This document shows positions 10,410 through 22,000 of a stretch of DNA of 64,000 nt, in pieces. The position numbers and the translations under genes are program-made. Below the pieces are notes generated by a model. That model saw nothing but the letters and a program-made list of their open reading frames with translations, was not told where the DNA came from and searched no databases. The DNA comes from Chionoecetes opilio (lineage: Eukaryota; Arthropoda; Malacostraca; Decapoda; Majidae). The DNA is taken from contig JACEEZ010019116.1 of assembly GCA_016584305.1 (NCBI GenBank), forward strand, positions 19,197 to 83,196. The letters run 5' to 3'. Each line of letters begins with the position of its first letter. Position 1 is the stretch's first letter.

Positions 10410-10683
10410 TGATGTATTTCGTTTTCTGATAAATGAATTACCCCTATGCATAAATTAGCGTAACTAAATAAATAAAATCATCAATCGGGTAATTTTCCCG
10501 ATTGATGAGGTTATTTATTAGTTATTGCTAATTTATACATGGTGCTAATTCATTTATCAGAAAACGAAAATATAAGTAAATAAATAACATCATCAATCGG
10601 GAAAATTACCCAATTGATGATTTTATTTATTTATTTAATGCTAATTTATGCATGGTTCTAATTCATTTATCAGATAACGAAAT
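10410..10683. repeat. Paired hairpins CATCAATCGGG
   Basis: Two stem-loops with stem CATCAATCGGG / CCCGATTGATG and an 8-base AT loop (about 10,479-10,508 and 10,588-10,619), each in the middle of a larger inverted repeat (TTTCGTTTTCTGATAAATGA to TCATTTATCAGAAAACGAAA). The second repeats the first with small differences. Likely cores of tandemly duplicated foldback MITEs. Confidence 0.65.
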
Positions 10684-10685
10684 AC

Positions 10686-11153
10686 AGGTTGAAGTTCCCA
10701 AACTCGGCATCCCAAGACTCGGCAAACACCCAAAACTCTGCTATGGTTCCGGATTTTCCAAAACACGGCAGAACAACACCCAAAACCCGGCGCGTAGTTG
10801 CCGGGTCGGCCGCTAGGTGCCACCACACTAGGCCGCTTGGTTTCTCCCGCCGATTTGTTTGTTGTTATTGTTCAGTGGTGTTGTGACTGTAGAGTTGTGT
10901 ACACTGTTATTTTGTGTACTTCTACAGGTCTGTTATTGGTATTATGGCTCCCAAACGTCCAGGAACACCTGCTGGTGCAAGTGAAAAGAAAAAGGAAGAA
11001 CAATGTTGTTAACTATTTCTGAGAAAATTGACCTTTTGAAGAAGTTGGATGCTTTTTTTTCCCCTTAATATATCTACGTTCTAAAAGTCGGAAAATTTCA
11101 TTACTCGGCTCGGCGCTGGTCCCGACGTTGCCGAGTTTGGGAACTTCAACCTG
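10686..11153 (+). mobile_element. 468-bp pogo-type MITE
   Basis: Precise ends CAGGTTGAAGTTCCCAAACT and its complement, flanked by TA on each side (10,684-85, 11,154-55). Inside it keeps the first codons of a pogo/CENP-B-type transposase (10,944 onward), so it is an internal-deletion derivative of a full element whose remainder is not in this window. Confidence 0.75.
10944..11055 (+). pseudogene. N-terminus of pogo/Tigger transposase
   Basis: Starts MAPKRPGTPAGASEKKK; after one frame slip it continues TMLLTISEKIDLLKKLDA. A basic leader followed by LT(I/L)xEKxxLLxxLD is the beginning of the CENP-B N-terminal helix-turn-helix found in pogo-type transposases. It ends abruptly at a poly(T) run after about 37 residues. 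The DNA-binding, CENPB-HTH and DDE parts are absent. Confidence 0.6.
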
Positions 11154-11552
11154 TATACCAATGGAAAGCTAATAAAATTGCGCTTCTATTGATACCCTTC
11201 ATGATAAAAGTTGACTCGCAAAGTTTTAAATGGCGAAGAGTTAAGTGAATATTAAGTTCATGCATATTTCTTCATAGTCTCGTAATGGCATTTCTTGAGC
11301 GTGTTTTACTGTTTTTTATTTGATAATATTATAGAACAAACATTTGCAAAGATTACAGTATATCATATATGAGGCGCCGCGTGTAGAAAGGGAGCTAAGC
11401 GCCATTTTCTTGAAAATTGCTTTTTTGGTACCAATCGACGCGTTGTCACATGCTCAATCCATTGGTGTCCCTTAAGCACCTCATAGCTCAAAGCTGTAAG
11501 GCTGAGAATTGAATCTTTCAGAACATTCATTTAGCATGGCACTCTTTTTTCC

Positions 11553-11638
11553 AGCCTCTTTGCAAGGGTGTTATGTCCGCGTCTGCATGAATTCAAGCCG
11601 CTTTGCAAGGGTGTTATGTCCGCGTCTGCATGAATTCA
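11553..11638. repeat. 43-bp tandem duplication
   Basis: Two head-to-tail copies differing at one base (AGCCTCTTTGC / AGCCGCTTTGC ... TCTGCATGAATTCA), 11,553-11,595 and 11,596-11,638. Confidence 0.9.
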
Positions 11639-11664
11639 CTTTCTAGCTTGCGAGCTGCGGCCCC

Positions 11665-11710
11665 AGCCAATGAGAATGCAGCGTTGTGCGCCGCGGCGTT
11701 CTCATTGGCT
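11665..11710. promoter_or_regulatory. Inverted CCAAT-box pair, promoter-like
   Basis: A perfect 12-bp inverted repeat AGCCAATGAGAA / TTCTCATTGGCT surrounds a GC-rich core (GCGTTGTGCGCCGCGGC). Paired CCAAT boxes in a GC-rich island just upstream of an ATG are typical of eukaryotic promoters; this is inference only. It lies 34 bp before the exon-like ORF at 11,745. Confidence 0.35.
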
Positions 11711-11744
11711 CGCGCTGCCACCCTCACCACCCACGCGCCGCAAT

Positions 11745-11832
11745 ATGGCAGCTTGTAAACAGATGTGCGAGGTTCGGACGTCTCCTGCTATACTTGCGCT
11801 AATTTCTCCAAATTTCTCCCAAAGAAGTAAGT
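11745..11832 (+). other. Exon-like ORF ending at GTAAGT
   Basis: ATG at 11,745 (context GCAATATGG) opens 27 codons (MAACKQMCEVRTSPAILA...) and meets GTAAGT at 11,827, leaving one spare base (phase 1). The combination CCAAT pair, ATG, short ORF and consensus splice donor looks like a promoter plus first coding exon carried inside a transposon. No homologue recognised; could be chance. Confidence 0.3.
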
Positions 11833-13779
11833 AAATCTGCATAAATCCTTTTTATAATAATAGACATCGGCAGGAAGGTTTTGGTATAAGTTTTCATATG
11901 GTATTAGTGCATATTGATGGGGGAAAAGTGGTGGTGTGTCGGTTTGACGCTAAGGCGCATGACCATAATAGACCACAATAGACCACAATATACCACACAT
12001 GACCAATACTAGAGGGGACATGGGGCCTGTGTGGAGTAGGGGGAGGCCCGAGGAGTGCTGCTTGCAAGTTTCATCAATGCGTAGGTGCGTAGCTGAAGCT
12101 CATCTTGGAAAAGAATCACCCTCATTAATGTCCAAGAATTGTGCTTTACTGTCTATTACCGAGGTGAAATCTATGATTTTATTATTAAACACAGTGTACT
12201 GGGACGTTTTGGAAACATTTATGAGACGGTAAGTGGTTTACTGGGTGGTAAAGTGTTCGTAAAATGCCTTCGGCGATGGCCCTGTGATTCATTTTATGGT
12301 AGAAAATAGGTTAACCCTTTCACGCACGAAAAGTTTAATAAGTTTTTTCGGCCACTGCGACATCAGTCTGGGGCTCTCTACGAGGCTGCGCGTAATAGCC
12401 GACTCTGCGGCGAATGTTTTGGTTATGTTATCAATTTCAACCACGATTATTCTTTTTTCCTGGCATTATTATAAAATTATATCGTTGGTTTCGCAAGATA
12501 TTATTCTGCCTTATGAAAGACAAAAATAACAAGAAATACATGTAAATAGCGGAGTTTAACGACTTAGAAAAAACATTGAGTAAAGAGAAATAAGAAATAT
12601 TTACGTTCACCACTTCGTAGCTCGATATTTCCTGAGTCAACTTTGTATGGCTTATATGCCAATAAGAGCGGAATTTTATGAGGATTCCAACGCTACCATT
12701 AGAATTTTCATATGGCCAGTAGTTCTTGAGAAAATCTTAGAAAGATTCTGATGAGATGAGAAAGATGAGAAAGGTCTTATAAAATGTTTTACACCGTTAC
12801 TGTTACACTTTTTTTTACTTACCTGAAGTAAGACCAATGGTTCTGGAATATTGGGAAATGGTATGAATTACTTGAAACACTAAAATTTTGACATTTTTAT
12901 TGGTTTATTTGGTGTTTGGGTACCTTTTTGGTCATTTTTGCAACTTTTTGAAGTGGATATTCTTGCTGAAGTGCACTTAACACTTAAAGGAGCACTTTTA
13001 AAATTATTGCTGTATTACCCACTGTTATACCACTGTTTGAATATGCTTTGGTGAAAGTTTCATGAAAATCTATCGAACCGTTTTGAAATGGCACTGTTTT
13101 GAAAATCGCCAAACTTTGAAGGCGATTTTCTCAGCTTTTTGAAAATGGCGCTTAGCCCCCTTTCTACACGCGGCGCCTCATATACTGATAAACCAGTCTA
13201 TATGATAGTCCATAGACCACTATATCTCTTTGTCGGGTGGGCCGCAGGCCCCTATGCAGCTTGTAATTTCAAAACATTGTCACGTGAACAGTCCAGGTAT
13301 ACAGTGGTCTATGCCTTAACCCAATTAATACAAAATAAAAATCTAAAAATCTGCCGCTACCCTTAAAGTCCAGACCCCTTTTTTCTGTACAAAATGATGT
13401 TGAATGTTCATTCAAAATACCTAATCCACAAAAAGTAATTCATTTCCACGACTTATTTCCCTAAAAACATGACTTTTGTAAAAAGGCGCGGGAAAAAAAC
13501 CCAGCCCCGTTCCAGCCGTGGCAAGAAACTTGCTGATGCCGTCACGGGAGGGCGACAATCTGCCTCACACAGCTTGCCTCTCCCCGGCACACACACCTTC
13601 TCCACACATTTATCGTGGCCGTATAGGTCGGCAACGGGTGATAAGCCCTCTGGAAAGGCACAGCTTTCTTGCTGCATGCATAAAGGATGCAAGTACCGTA
13701 TTTTACGGCTTATAGGACGCATTTTTTTCCCCCAAAAAATACCCTAAGAAATAACATGCGTCTTTCCAAGATGAATGTT

Positions 13780-16460
13780 GTAGGAGGTTAGCTTAGGTAG
13801 CTATTCAATGGGGAGTTTTCTAATAAGCTCACGCTCAAGCCTGTTTCTCGCGCTCTCATATCCACTGCCCTTTGAGCCTGAATCATTTACCGTATCATTT
13901 ACCGTAAATTCTCTGTACTTTTTTCGGGGACATATCAGAATTACCCTGCAATACAAACAACTGAAACAGTTCTTAATAAAAAATGTAGTTTATCATTTTA
14001 TTTTTCTGCAGCTGATGAAAATATTGGCAAAAGAATTGAATATTTGAAAACTCAATCTTTAAAAAATTGTCTGTTCATGAAAACACGCAAGTTCAAGCAG
14101 AATGAAGCTTCAGGAAATATCTACTTGTAGGTAAGCATTCACTGAGTACCGTTTTTAGGTGTATATGTCTCTCTTACGACGAACATTTAACCAAGAAGTA
14201 ATTTAAGTGCTTGGCACCTCAACGAACAGTCCTGGATCCAAGACAGTAGAAAACTAGAAATGTTTGTTTACTAAAAAATCCCCGCTGCCACGTACACCTC
14301 CACTCCTCTCTGAATCAATCAATCAACCCTTCTCTCTGAATACCCTATAGTCCTCTGGTTTATCCTATGTCAACAGGTTTATCTGATGTTTGATGTTTGA
14401 ATAATTTCATCTTTATCGACACAGCGAGATGGATCTCCGCTGAAAACCCGGGAAAAGCCACAAACACCCTAGAAGACTGTTGCTAGTGTTTATAGGTTGG
14501 CGGGAAGCCAGCCCCCCGGGGGAAGGGGGTTAAAAAACCCCGGTTTAACACCCGGTACCCAATCACGGGGTGGACGGGGCTGGGGTTTTTTAAGGAAAAA
14601 AGCCCAAAATGTTTCCGCTCCGCCCGGGGATTTGAAAAACCCGGGGGGTTTCTCGGTTGTGAATCCCAAAGGTTTCTTTTCCCCCACAAACCCCGGATTT
14701 TCTGTTAGAGGAAAAAGGGCTAAATCAGAAGTGCAAAAAACCCCAAGTTTAATTTTGTTTCCCTTAAAATTTAAAATCTTAAAATTTGGGGGTTTAATGT
14801 TTAAAAAAACAAAAAAAAAAAAAAAGAAGGGCCCCAATTTTAAAAACAAAAAGAATTCGGGTTTGAGGAGAATTTACGTTTTGAGAAAACCTATGGGTTG
14901 TTTTCTGGAGGGCAAAAAAAGGCAATAAGAGGAAAAAAATCGTAATCGAAAATTTAGGATATTTTTGGGGGGAAATAAGAAAGTGTTTTAAAGGAGGCAG
15001 CATAGATAACTTTAAGTCAGAGATGAAATAAAGAGACAAAAGGGGCTTTCCCGATGTGGGAAAAGGATGCCGCGAATATTCCCGGGAGAGGACAGACGTG
15101 TGAAGAGATCAGCGGGGGGGTGATAGTTAGGATGACAGGGCCCCGGGGTTTAGGGGTTAGGGGGTATCAGGGATGGAGCCCGTGAGGTAAAAAGGGAGCG
15201 GCGGTTTCTGAGCTGTGTGATGACAAAGGAAAGTGAGTTATAGCAGATCCTTTCCGGGGGGATGGTTTCTGTGGAGATGCTGAACGGGCCCCCACTGGGT
15301 TTTGGTTATATTTTTTGCGTAAAGAAAAGGGCATAACAGGGAGGTCCCGTTATACGAGCATTCGGTATACGAGAATCCGATGATACGAGATGTGTAAAAT
15401 TAGGGTCTATTTTCAATACGAGACGAAAACCCAATGATACGACATTCAAACTGGGATGAGTAAATTATCGAGTTAAAATGTGCGCCCTACCACTCCTGGG
15501 CTGGACAAAGGGGGATTTGGTTGCCCCCAGTGAGGTCACCCCTAGCAAGCCGTGACCTGAAGGGTAATTAAGCATATGGCTTGGCCTGACATTTAGGGGT
15601 AATTAGCAGTTGTGGGGCCCCCAACCTGGGACAGCAGTCAGGTCACCCATAGCAAGGCGTGACCTGAAGGGTAATTAAGCAATGCTTGGCCGGACCTTTA
15701 GGGGTAATAAGCAGGTGTGCGGCCCCAAACCCTTGAGACCGCTACACTACCTTCTCTTGTATCACGCGGCGTCCCCTAATTACAACGTCTTTTTGCTTGT
15801 TATGCATGTTTTATGTTTAATTAATGTGCAGTTATGTTATTTTGTGTGCTATTTTCTCTTTTAGAATGCTTTTCTACAGAATAGGTAGTACAGTGTGGGT
15901 AATATAGACGCCTGTGTTTGTTGTGTTTGCTATGGTTTATTTTAGCTTGAAAAAAAATGTCTTTTTTTTTTTTTTTTTTTTTTTGATGGGGTCCTGGAAC
16001 CAAACCTATATTTTACCAAATTTGTTATGTGTTTCGTTATACGAGATTTCGCTTTTCGAGTATGCCAGGTGGAACCTAACTGCTCGTATCTTCGGGACCT
16101 CCCTGTAGCTCCCCCCAAAACAGGTACTCAGTGAATGCTTACATACAATAGATATTTCCTGAAGCTTCATTCTGCTTGAACTGCGTGTTTTCATGAACAG
16201 ACAATTTTTAGAGATTGAGTTTTCAAATATTTAATTCTTTTGGCCAATTTTTCATCAACTGCAGAAAAATAAAATGATAAACTACATTTTTTATTAAGGA
16301 CTGTTTCAGTTGTTGTATTGAAGGGTAATTCTGATATGTCCCAAAGAAGTACAGAGAATTTACGGTAAATGATAGATCATTCAGGCTAAAGGGCAGAGGA
16401 TATGAGATGCGCGAGAGACATCGGGCGGCTTAGCTTTTGAAAAACTCCTCATTCAGCCTC
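13780..16460. repeat. Inverted duplication inside H1
   Basis: 13,780-14,155 returns inverted at 16,120-16,460 (TTGAAAACTCAATCTTTAAA, ATGAAAACACGCAAGTTCAA, TAAACTACATTTTTTATTAA). H2 has only one version of this interval, so the duplication arose within copy 1. The bases between the arms hold E2 and a homopolymer-rich, apparently low-quality stretch (about 14,450-15,330) where overlapping proline/glycine-rich ORFs are not believable genes. Confidence 0.6.
15337..16105. mobile_element. E element copy 2 (769 bp)
   Basis: Ends CAGGGAGGTCCCGTTATACG and CGGGACCTCCCTG. TA follows the right end; the left flank has mutated to AA. Interior shows an internal direct duplication (GTCACCCCTAGCAAGCCGTG / GTCACCCATAGCAAGGCGTG, both then AAGGGTAATTAAGCA). 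The block 15,800-15,935 recurs at 48,895-49,030. No ORF. Confidence 0.75.
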
Positions 16461-16664
16461 TTATATGATGTAACCTGAGTACTCATCTGTTACAAGTATT
16501 TCAAATACCATAAGATATTCAAATCAACTAATCAGTCTTCACGCTGTGATGTTTACTGTGGTACTGGCGGGAGCCATTCCGCCTCGGCAGATTGGCGCCA
16601 ACAGCCATTCCGTGTATAAGGAACTTTGTTTGTTACATTAGATGAAAGTCTGTATACTTATGTA

Positions 16665-17396
16665 CCACACAAACCTCGATTTCCCGGACCTCCATTTCCC
16701 GGATTTCGGATTTGCCGGACAAAATTCGAGGTCCGGGGATATGTCAGAGTCCCGGACCATTTTTTTTTTTTTTTTAACGTTGAAATGCTGGTCCTGTTCG
16801 AATATTGACAAAGTTCTCCGGCGGTCCGAGCGTCTCCTGTCACCCCTGGTCAGTGTCCGTGCCCCCCCGCCAGGTGGCAGCATGCTCAACGGTCGTATTG
16901 TTTACATTTGGGCACACGACACTCACGGTTCACCTGCACAGCCTCCGTCAGTCCCCTGACTCCCACTGCCCTGGTGCAGGAACATCTCTGAGACTATTGA
17001 ACACTTTCTGCTGCCTCCCGCCAGGTGGCAGCATGCTCAGCGGGCGTATTGTTTACATTTGGACACACGACACTCACGGTTCACCAGCACAGCCTCCGTT
17101 AGTCCCCTGACCCCACTGCCCCTGGTGCAGGAACGTCTCTTGAGACTATTGAAACACTTTCTGCTGCCTCCCGCCAGGTGGCAGCATGCTCAAACCGACG
17201 TAAAAGTCCAACGGCGGGGTAGTGATATTGGCGGTTGCCGGAAAGTAAATACAAGAGTAGGATAAACGTCCGGGGGTGGGTAATGTGGGTTTTTTTATAT
17301 TTATTCTCTTACTGTCTTACTTATAGGGACTGGCAACTAAGCGGGCTTTGTGTTACCCATTTTTTTTGTGCCCTTGGCCAGTTCTTGTGATGGGGG

Positions 17397-17429
<33 letters not shown>

Positions 17430-17508
17430 GGAATGTTGCGATTCCCGGACTTTTGCGGTTCCCGGACAGTGCTCCCCCCTATTAGTCCGGGGAAACGATG
17501 TTTGTGTG
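16665..17508. mobile_element. F element copy 5
   Basis: Inserted in H1 at TA (16,663-64 / 17,509-10); the empty site is in H2 near 40,790 (ATGTACATGCAGCCACC). Has the left block, three LINE-derived units (16,860-17,190), the F right half and the same poly(A)-ended insert as copy 3 (17,290-17,425), showing that insert was in a common ancestor. Confidence 0.75.
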
Positions 17509-18187
17509 TACATCACAAATACTACACACATACAGGAACATTCAAACAATATGTGGTGAGGCACAAGAGGCAGGCAACGTAGTGAGGCACGGGAGGACGT
17601 GAGAGGTGTTTACACTCAGGACAACAAAGCCAGACTCAGCTGATCAGCCAATATAACGACTTCCTATACTATTGCATACAAGCTAGAAAATAAAAATGGC
17701 TGATGAGCAGTGCTGAATGAAGATAATGAATAGTGAAAGTGTTCTTGTGTGAAATGACTATCGGACAAACAGTTTTGGTGGTCTAGTTGTGTTGTTGTTT
17801 CTTAGAAATTTCTTTCCAAAATCAGGGTGCATCTTCCAAGATGCAGCGTCTTATAAGCTGTAAAATACGGTATATGCCATATTGCAAAAAACAATCAGAA
17901 ACACCCAAAATTTTTCACGTACTAAATTAATTTATATTCTACGTATATTTGTATTACCACGGGTTTGGGAGGCCACCTTAGGTGACGTCACCAAGCCATG
18001 GTGCATTGTCTGCTTGTTGTCAGGAGCGTTTTGGAAGCTCGGAGAATTTACAGATTTTGATTGCGGATATTTAAAATCGGGGTGACTGGATGCAAAAAGT
18101 GACAACTTATTGTTGATACACTGGATAATGGCTATATTTTAACTGCATTAAATCAGGAATGATGAAATGGTCTGGACGATTATTTAA

Positions 18188-18416
18188 GTGTGCTACTATT
18201 CTTGGCAAATTATTTCCCACATTCTGGCACTCAAAGTTTCTCACACCAGAGTGAGTGAGCATGTGGGGTTAAGTGTGATTTTCAGTGTCAATGTTTTCCC
18301 ACACTCTTGGCACAGTGTTGGTGAGCAAGTCTTTGTTAAGGCGGGTCTCCTGGGTAAAATGTTTTCCCATTCTTGGCTTTCAAAGTCTCTCACACCTTTG
18401 TGAGTGACCATCTTAC
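18188..18416 (-). pseudogene. Zinc-finger gene, 3' fragment beyond hAT-B
   Basis: On the minus strand the sequence reads VTHKGVRDFESQEW, then after frame slips CQECGKTLTLKITLN and LTHSGVRNFECQ. These are decayed versions of the same TGVRN-linked C2H2 units as at 26.2-27.4 kb; several cysteines and histidines are lost (FESQEW for FECQEC). Removing the 7.8-kb hAT-B element and one duplication joins the end of the finger at 26,236 (NRKNHLYSKM) directly to VTHKGVRDF in frame, so both belong to one original array. The fragment ends at the TTAA of copy 2. Confidence 0.7.
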
Positions 18417-19096
18417 CGGGGTTGTTTGATTTAAATCAAGTTGATTTAATCACTGATTTAAATCATGAGTTAAATCAAATGATTTTTTTCTAAATCACTG
18501 ATTTAAATCAAAACCCTTATCTTTATTTAAAAACGAGAGGGGAAAGAAGGAAAATTAAGCAAATGGGTTTTATGAACACTAATTATATTATTGAGTAAAA
18601 ATTATATCATAATGAGCCCACAATGAGTGGTGCGGGGAATCCACTGTGGCACTTTTAGATAGCAAATTGCCAGGGGGCGTTTTCACAGCAGAAATATTTT
18701 TTTCTCTATTATATATATTTTTTGTTGTACTGTACAAAAAGCCCCCATCCCTATAACCAAAAGTTGAATGTGCCATGTACTTTTGTTTAAAAAAAGGCCA
18801 AAGTGATATTAACCAAAGTTTAATGAGCATTATGATTATCAAACAAAAAAATATTATTCTTTTGTTCAACCGGCAAAGTAATTATTTCTAGCAAAAAAAA
18901 ATTTTACAGGTTGCCCTCACTAATCCGGCAACCATGGGACCCAGGACTGCCGGAATTTTTGAAATTTTCCGGATTATTGATGTTTTGTCCCTTCACTTAC
19001 ATGAAGATTAAACCAGGGTTTTCAACACTTGAACCCGATCAGAACTTTTTCCCAATGCCGTACATTCACAAAACACTTCGCACAGGGCACACCACT

Positions 19097-22000
19097 TGTG
19101 GGAATTGTCACATACTATTTAATCTGAGGGTTCTCTTACCTAAAATCAAAAACCCCTATATCCCTGCCCGACTCCATACCCCAGCTAATCAACTAAAATA
19201 GGATACTTACGGTGGATAGTGGGTTAAAATGGGCTGTAGGTCTTGTATTAATACTGCAATGGTCTTGTGATCCGCAGTGGTCGCCGGGATCGAGGAGGGC
19301 CTTTTTGAAATACAGAAGCGGGGGGGCGAGGCGAGTGTTTTGTTACGGCGTCAGAAGGGTTTTTCAAAAAAAGGGAAATTGGGACCAGGGCTTTTTGTTA
19401 TCCAGTGTTTTGTTTCTTTACACAGTTCCTTTGTTTTAAAGCTATATTTTAAAAAAAGTCAAATATAAAATTTCTTATCAAGGGAATCAGTAAGACCCAA
19501 AGAGATGTTACTCCAGGGAACGGGAAATGGTACTGATTCCCCAAAGGTGGGCGAGACCCCCGCAAACCAAATACCTAGGGACACGTGTATCATGTCAGGG
19601 GCCCTTTAAAATTAAGGGCGGCGGCCAAGGGGACCGCCCTTAAAAATTTTAAGGTGTTTAATTATTTAAGTGCAATGTTTTATTAACCACTGGGAATATT
19701 AATTTACCCTTCCCAAGGAAACTAATCATGTATTTAAATTTCCCTTTAAATTATTCCCCATTACCATTACAATTAAATATACATACCCCTATACGCCCCC
19801 TCCATTATAAAGCGGAAAAACCCCCCTCATTTGGGGGGGGGGGGGAAAAACAAACAAACCATTTCCTAAAAAATTATGAGAGGGTTTTTGGGGAAAATTT
19901 TCCAACTGGGGCCGGCAAAAACTGAATTTTACGTTTCATGTGACATCACCCCAGGCCACAAAAGGCCCCGGGAAATTTTCTTTAAATTTTTTTCGGCACT
20001 GGGTCTTTGGCATTTGAAAAAAATTTAGTTTTGTAGGGGTCCCCAGTAAATATGCTGAAAATATATTTGTTTGGGGGGAAAAAGTTTCCCCAAAATGTTA
20101 AGTATCCCCAGTATAGTCATACCATTGACCTAAATTTGGGTTTTTAGGATCCCCTTTATCAGCGGGAAGTTCGGGGGGAACCTAGATAGGAGACTATTAA
20201 AACTCAGATCTATTAAATTTAAAAAGGATTTGGGGTTAATATTTGTGCCTGTCAACCATGATTTTACCCAAAAAATTACCCCTAAAATTTGGCAAATATT
20301 GTAGCCATTCCGCCATGTAATGAGTTTCTATGATATTCTTCCCCCCAACCAATTTAGAAAAGATGATGGCTTTTGGGAAATTAGTAGGGAGGCAGGTTTT
20401 AATTTGGAAAAACCCAGCTTAAAAATTTTCGACCTCGTACCTAATTATCCCCTAAATGATAAAGGGAAAACAGCCCCAAATATGGCCCCAATTTTTTTTC
20501 CTTCCATGGGGGCTGGCTAAAGCCAATAGCTGATATTCCTCGGAAATCCCTGTTTCTGTATTTTTCCCTTATAAAAAACTTCAAAGGATCAAAAAACATC
20601 CCTTTTATTAACCTTGCAGGGAATTTTAACCTTGCAGGGAGTATTGCCCTTTGGCGGGAGTTTTCAACCCTGCGGGGAGTATTAACCTTGCAGGAGTATA
20701 AAACCCTGCAGGGAGTTTTAAACCCTTCGGGGGAGTTTTAAAACCCTGCAGGGATTTATTAACCTTGCGGGGAGTATTAACCCGGAGAGAGTATTAACCA
20801 AAAAGGGAAAAAACCTTTTTAGGGTCTATCACGGGATCTGGGAAAATTAAAGGTTCCCTTATTTATTTTCGATATGACTGTTTGAGGGGAAAACCATTTG
20901 GGGATTATTTTACCTCTTTCAGCCAGGTGGGGCCTTTTAAAACCTTTAACCCCGTTTTTAAATTTGGGGTTTTATTTTTTCCTCGGGGACACATTTTATT
21001 AGGATTTTCATTAGTGGAAATATTTTCCCATTATGAACGGAATCCCATTTTCCCTCAAAAACCTCACTTATTGGTGTGGGAAAGGGAAAGTGGTTCCTTT
21101 TCCCTGGTAATTAAAAAGGGGTTGTCCCAGATGGGAATCCTCTCCTTTTTCGCCAGTAGGGGGTTTTTGGGGGGAATGGGTCCCATTATTCCCTTCCCCA
21201 CCAGCATTTAGTGAACCCATGAGACGTTGGGTATTTTGATGACCTTCCTTGGGGAACCCAAAAAATAACGGCTCCCATTTTTAAATTTGGAAAAGGGTCC
21301 ATAAACATCTTTAAAGGGTATTACAAAAACTAGTTTTAACGCCATTATCCCTTAGCATTTCAGCTGTGTTTTTTAGCCCTTTAACGAAAAAACAAAATAC
21401 AAAATATTTTTTTATTTACTACAGCAGCTACTCTAAAATTTATACCCTTCCCTTTTTGGGACTGGGGGTTTTTAAAACTATGCCCATGGGTTTTAAACCC
21501 CTCATTTTTGGGGGAAAACCTGATAGGGGCTAGGGTTTCATTTAAATTAAATTTGGGGGTAGTTGTAATAATTCAATATCTCTTGCTATGAAGGATCTTT
21601 TTTTGAAACCAAACTGTAAAAACATTGTCTTTAACAAATGACTGCATTACCATTTAGGCACACCTTAAACCCCCGGGCGGGTGGGAACAGTGCTAAAACT
21701 ACTCTTATTAGTGAATCCCTTTTTAAAACAAATGAAAGGGTCTGAGTTATTATCATTTTTGGGAAAAAGGAGCGATTTTTTATAAACAGATTTTTTACAT
21801 TTCCTAAAAGTTTTTTAAAACCTTTATAGGGCATGCTTTGAAGCATTTTTTCCCACGGGGGACAGTTTGGGCCCAATTTACCAAGGCCCCTTTAAACCCT
21901 TTTTCAACTCTCGGTAATTCTGAATAGATTTTAAATGTGGAGGGTTTTAATTTTCCCCCATCACAAAAGGGCCCCAATTTATTATTCGAAATTCCCACTA

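Larger units (their letters stand above)
11370..13180. mobile_element. 1.8-kb TA element with GGCGCC ends
   Basis: Left end TGAGGCGCCGCGTGTAGAAA and the exact complement at the right, inverted for about 40 bp (to AGCGCCATTTTC). Flanked by TA (11,368-69 and 13,181-82). The empty site is given by the left X arm (complement ATCATATATACTG). No transposase; interior has a 43-bp tandem duplication, a CCAAT-type inverted repeat and a short exon-like ORF, then AT-rich sequence (12,000-13,100) without recognisable genes. Confidence 0.7.
10145..13290. repeat. Inverted-repeat region X with two nested TA elements
   Basis: Arms 10,170-10,420 and 11,156-11,369 (continuing at 13,181-13,205) are inverted copies: ATATAGACTGGTTTATCAGT and AATGCCATTACGAGAC on the left return as complements on the right. 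Between the arms lie small hairpins (10,410-10,683) and a pogo MITE (10,686-11,153). The right arm is split by a TA element at 11,370-13,180. A piece of X recurs at 44,389-44,523. Outer flanks (CATAGACCACTGTATACC near 10,062 and its complement near 13,290) are also inverted, so the whole may be one large foldback unit. Confidence 0.55.
13696..17870. mobile_element. H element copy 1 (TA-inserting)
   Basis: Ends CCGTATTTTACGGCTTATA and its complement (TATAAGCTGTAAAATACGG), next to TA on both sides (13,694-95, 17,871-72). End sequence plus TA fit a Tc1/mariner- or pogo-like element. It carries an inverted duplication (13,780-14,155 / 16,120-16,460), a noisy insert (14,450-15,336), E2 (15,337-16,105) and F5 (16,665-17,508). 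H2 at 39,302-41,225 shows the interior right of 16,460 without F5. Confidence 0.7.
13367..18183. mobile_element. TTAA foldback element, copy 2 (holds H1)
   Basis: TTAA at 13,363-66 and 18,184-87. The left end has lost five bases (AGTCCAGACC instead of AGTAATCGTCCAGACC); the right end is GGTCTGGACGATTA. The left arm of the internal inverted repeat is deleted, so no hairpin forms; the right arm (13,600-13,695 and 17,871-18,060) is split by H1 at the same GCAAG-TA-TATGCC site as E1 in copy 1. It abuts a zinc-finger fragment on its right. Confidence 0.65.

Noticed and set aside
14483..14928. Overlapping proline/glycine-rich ORFs on both strands
   Set aside because: They arise from homopolymer runs in a low-quality stretch; no domain and no relative elsewhere.
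20882..21211. 109-codon ORF inside the LTR-like element as gag or pol
   Set aside because: No zinc knuckle, protease or RT motif. Base quality in the region looks poor.
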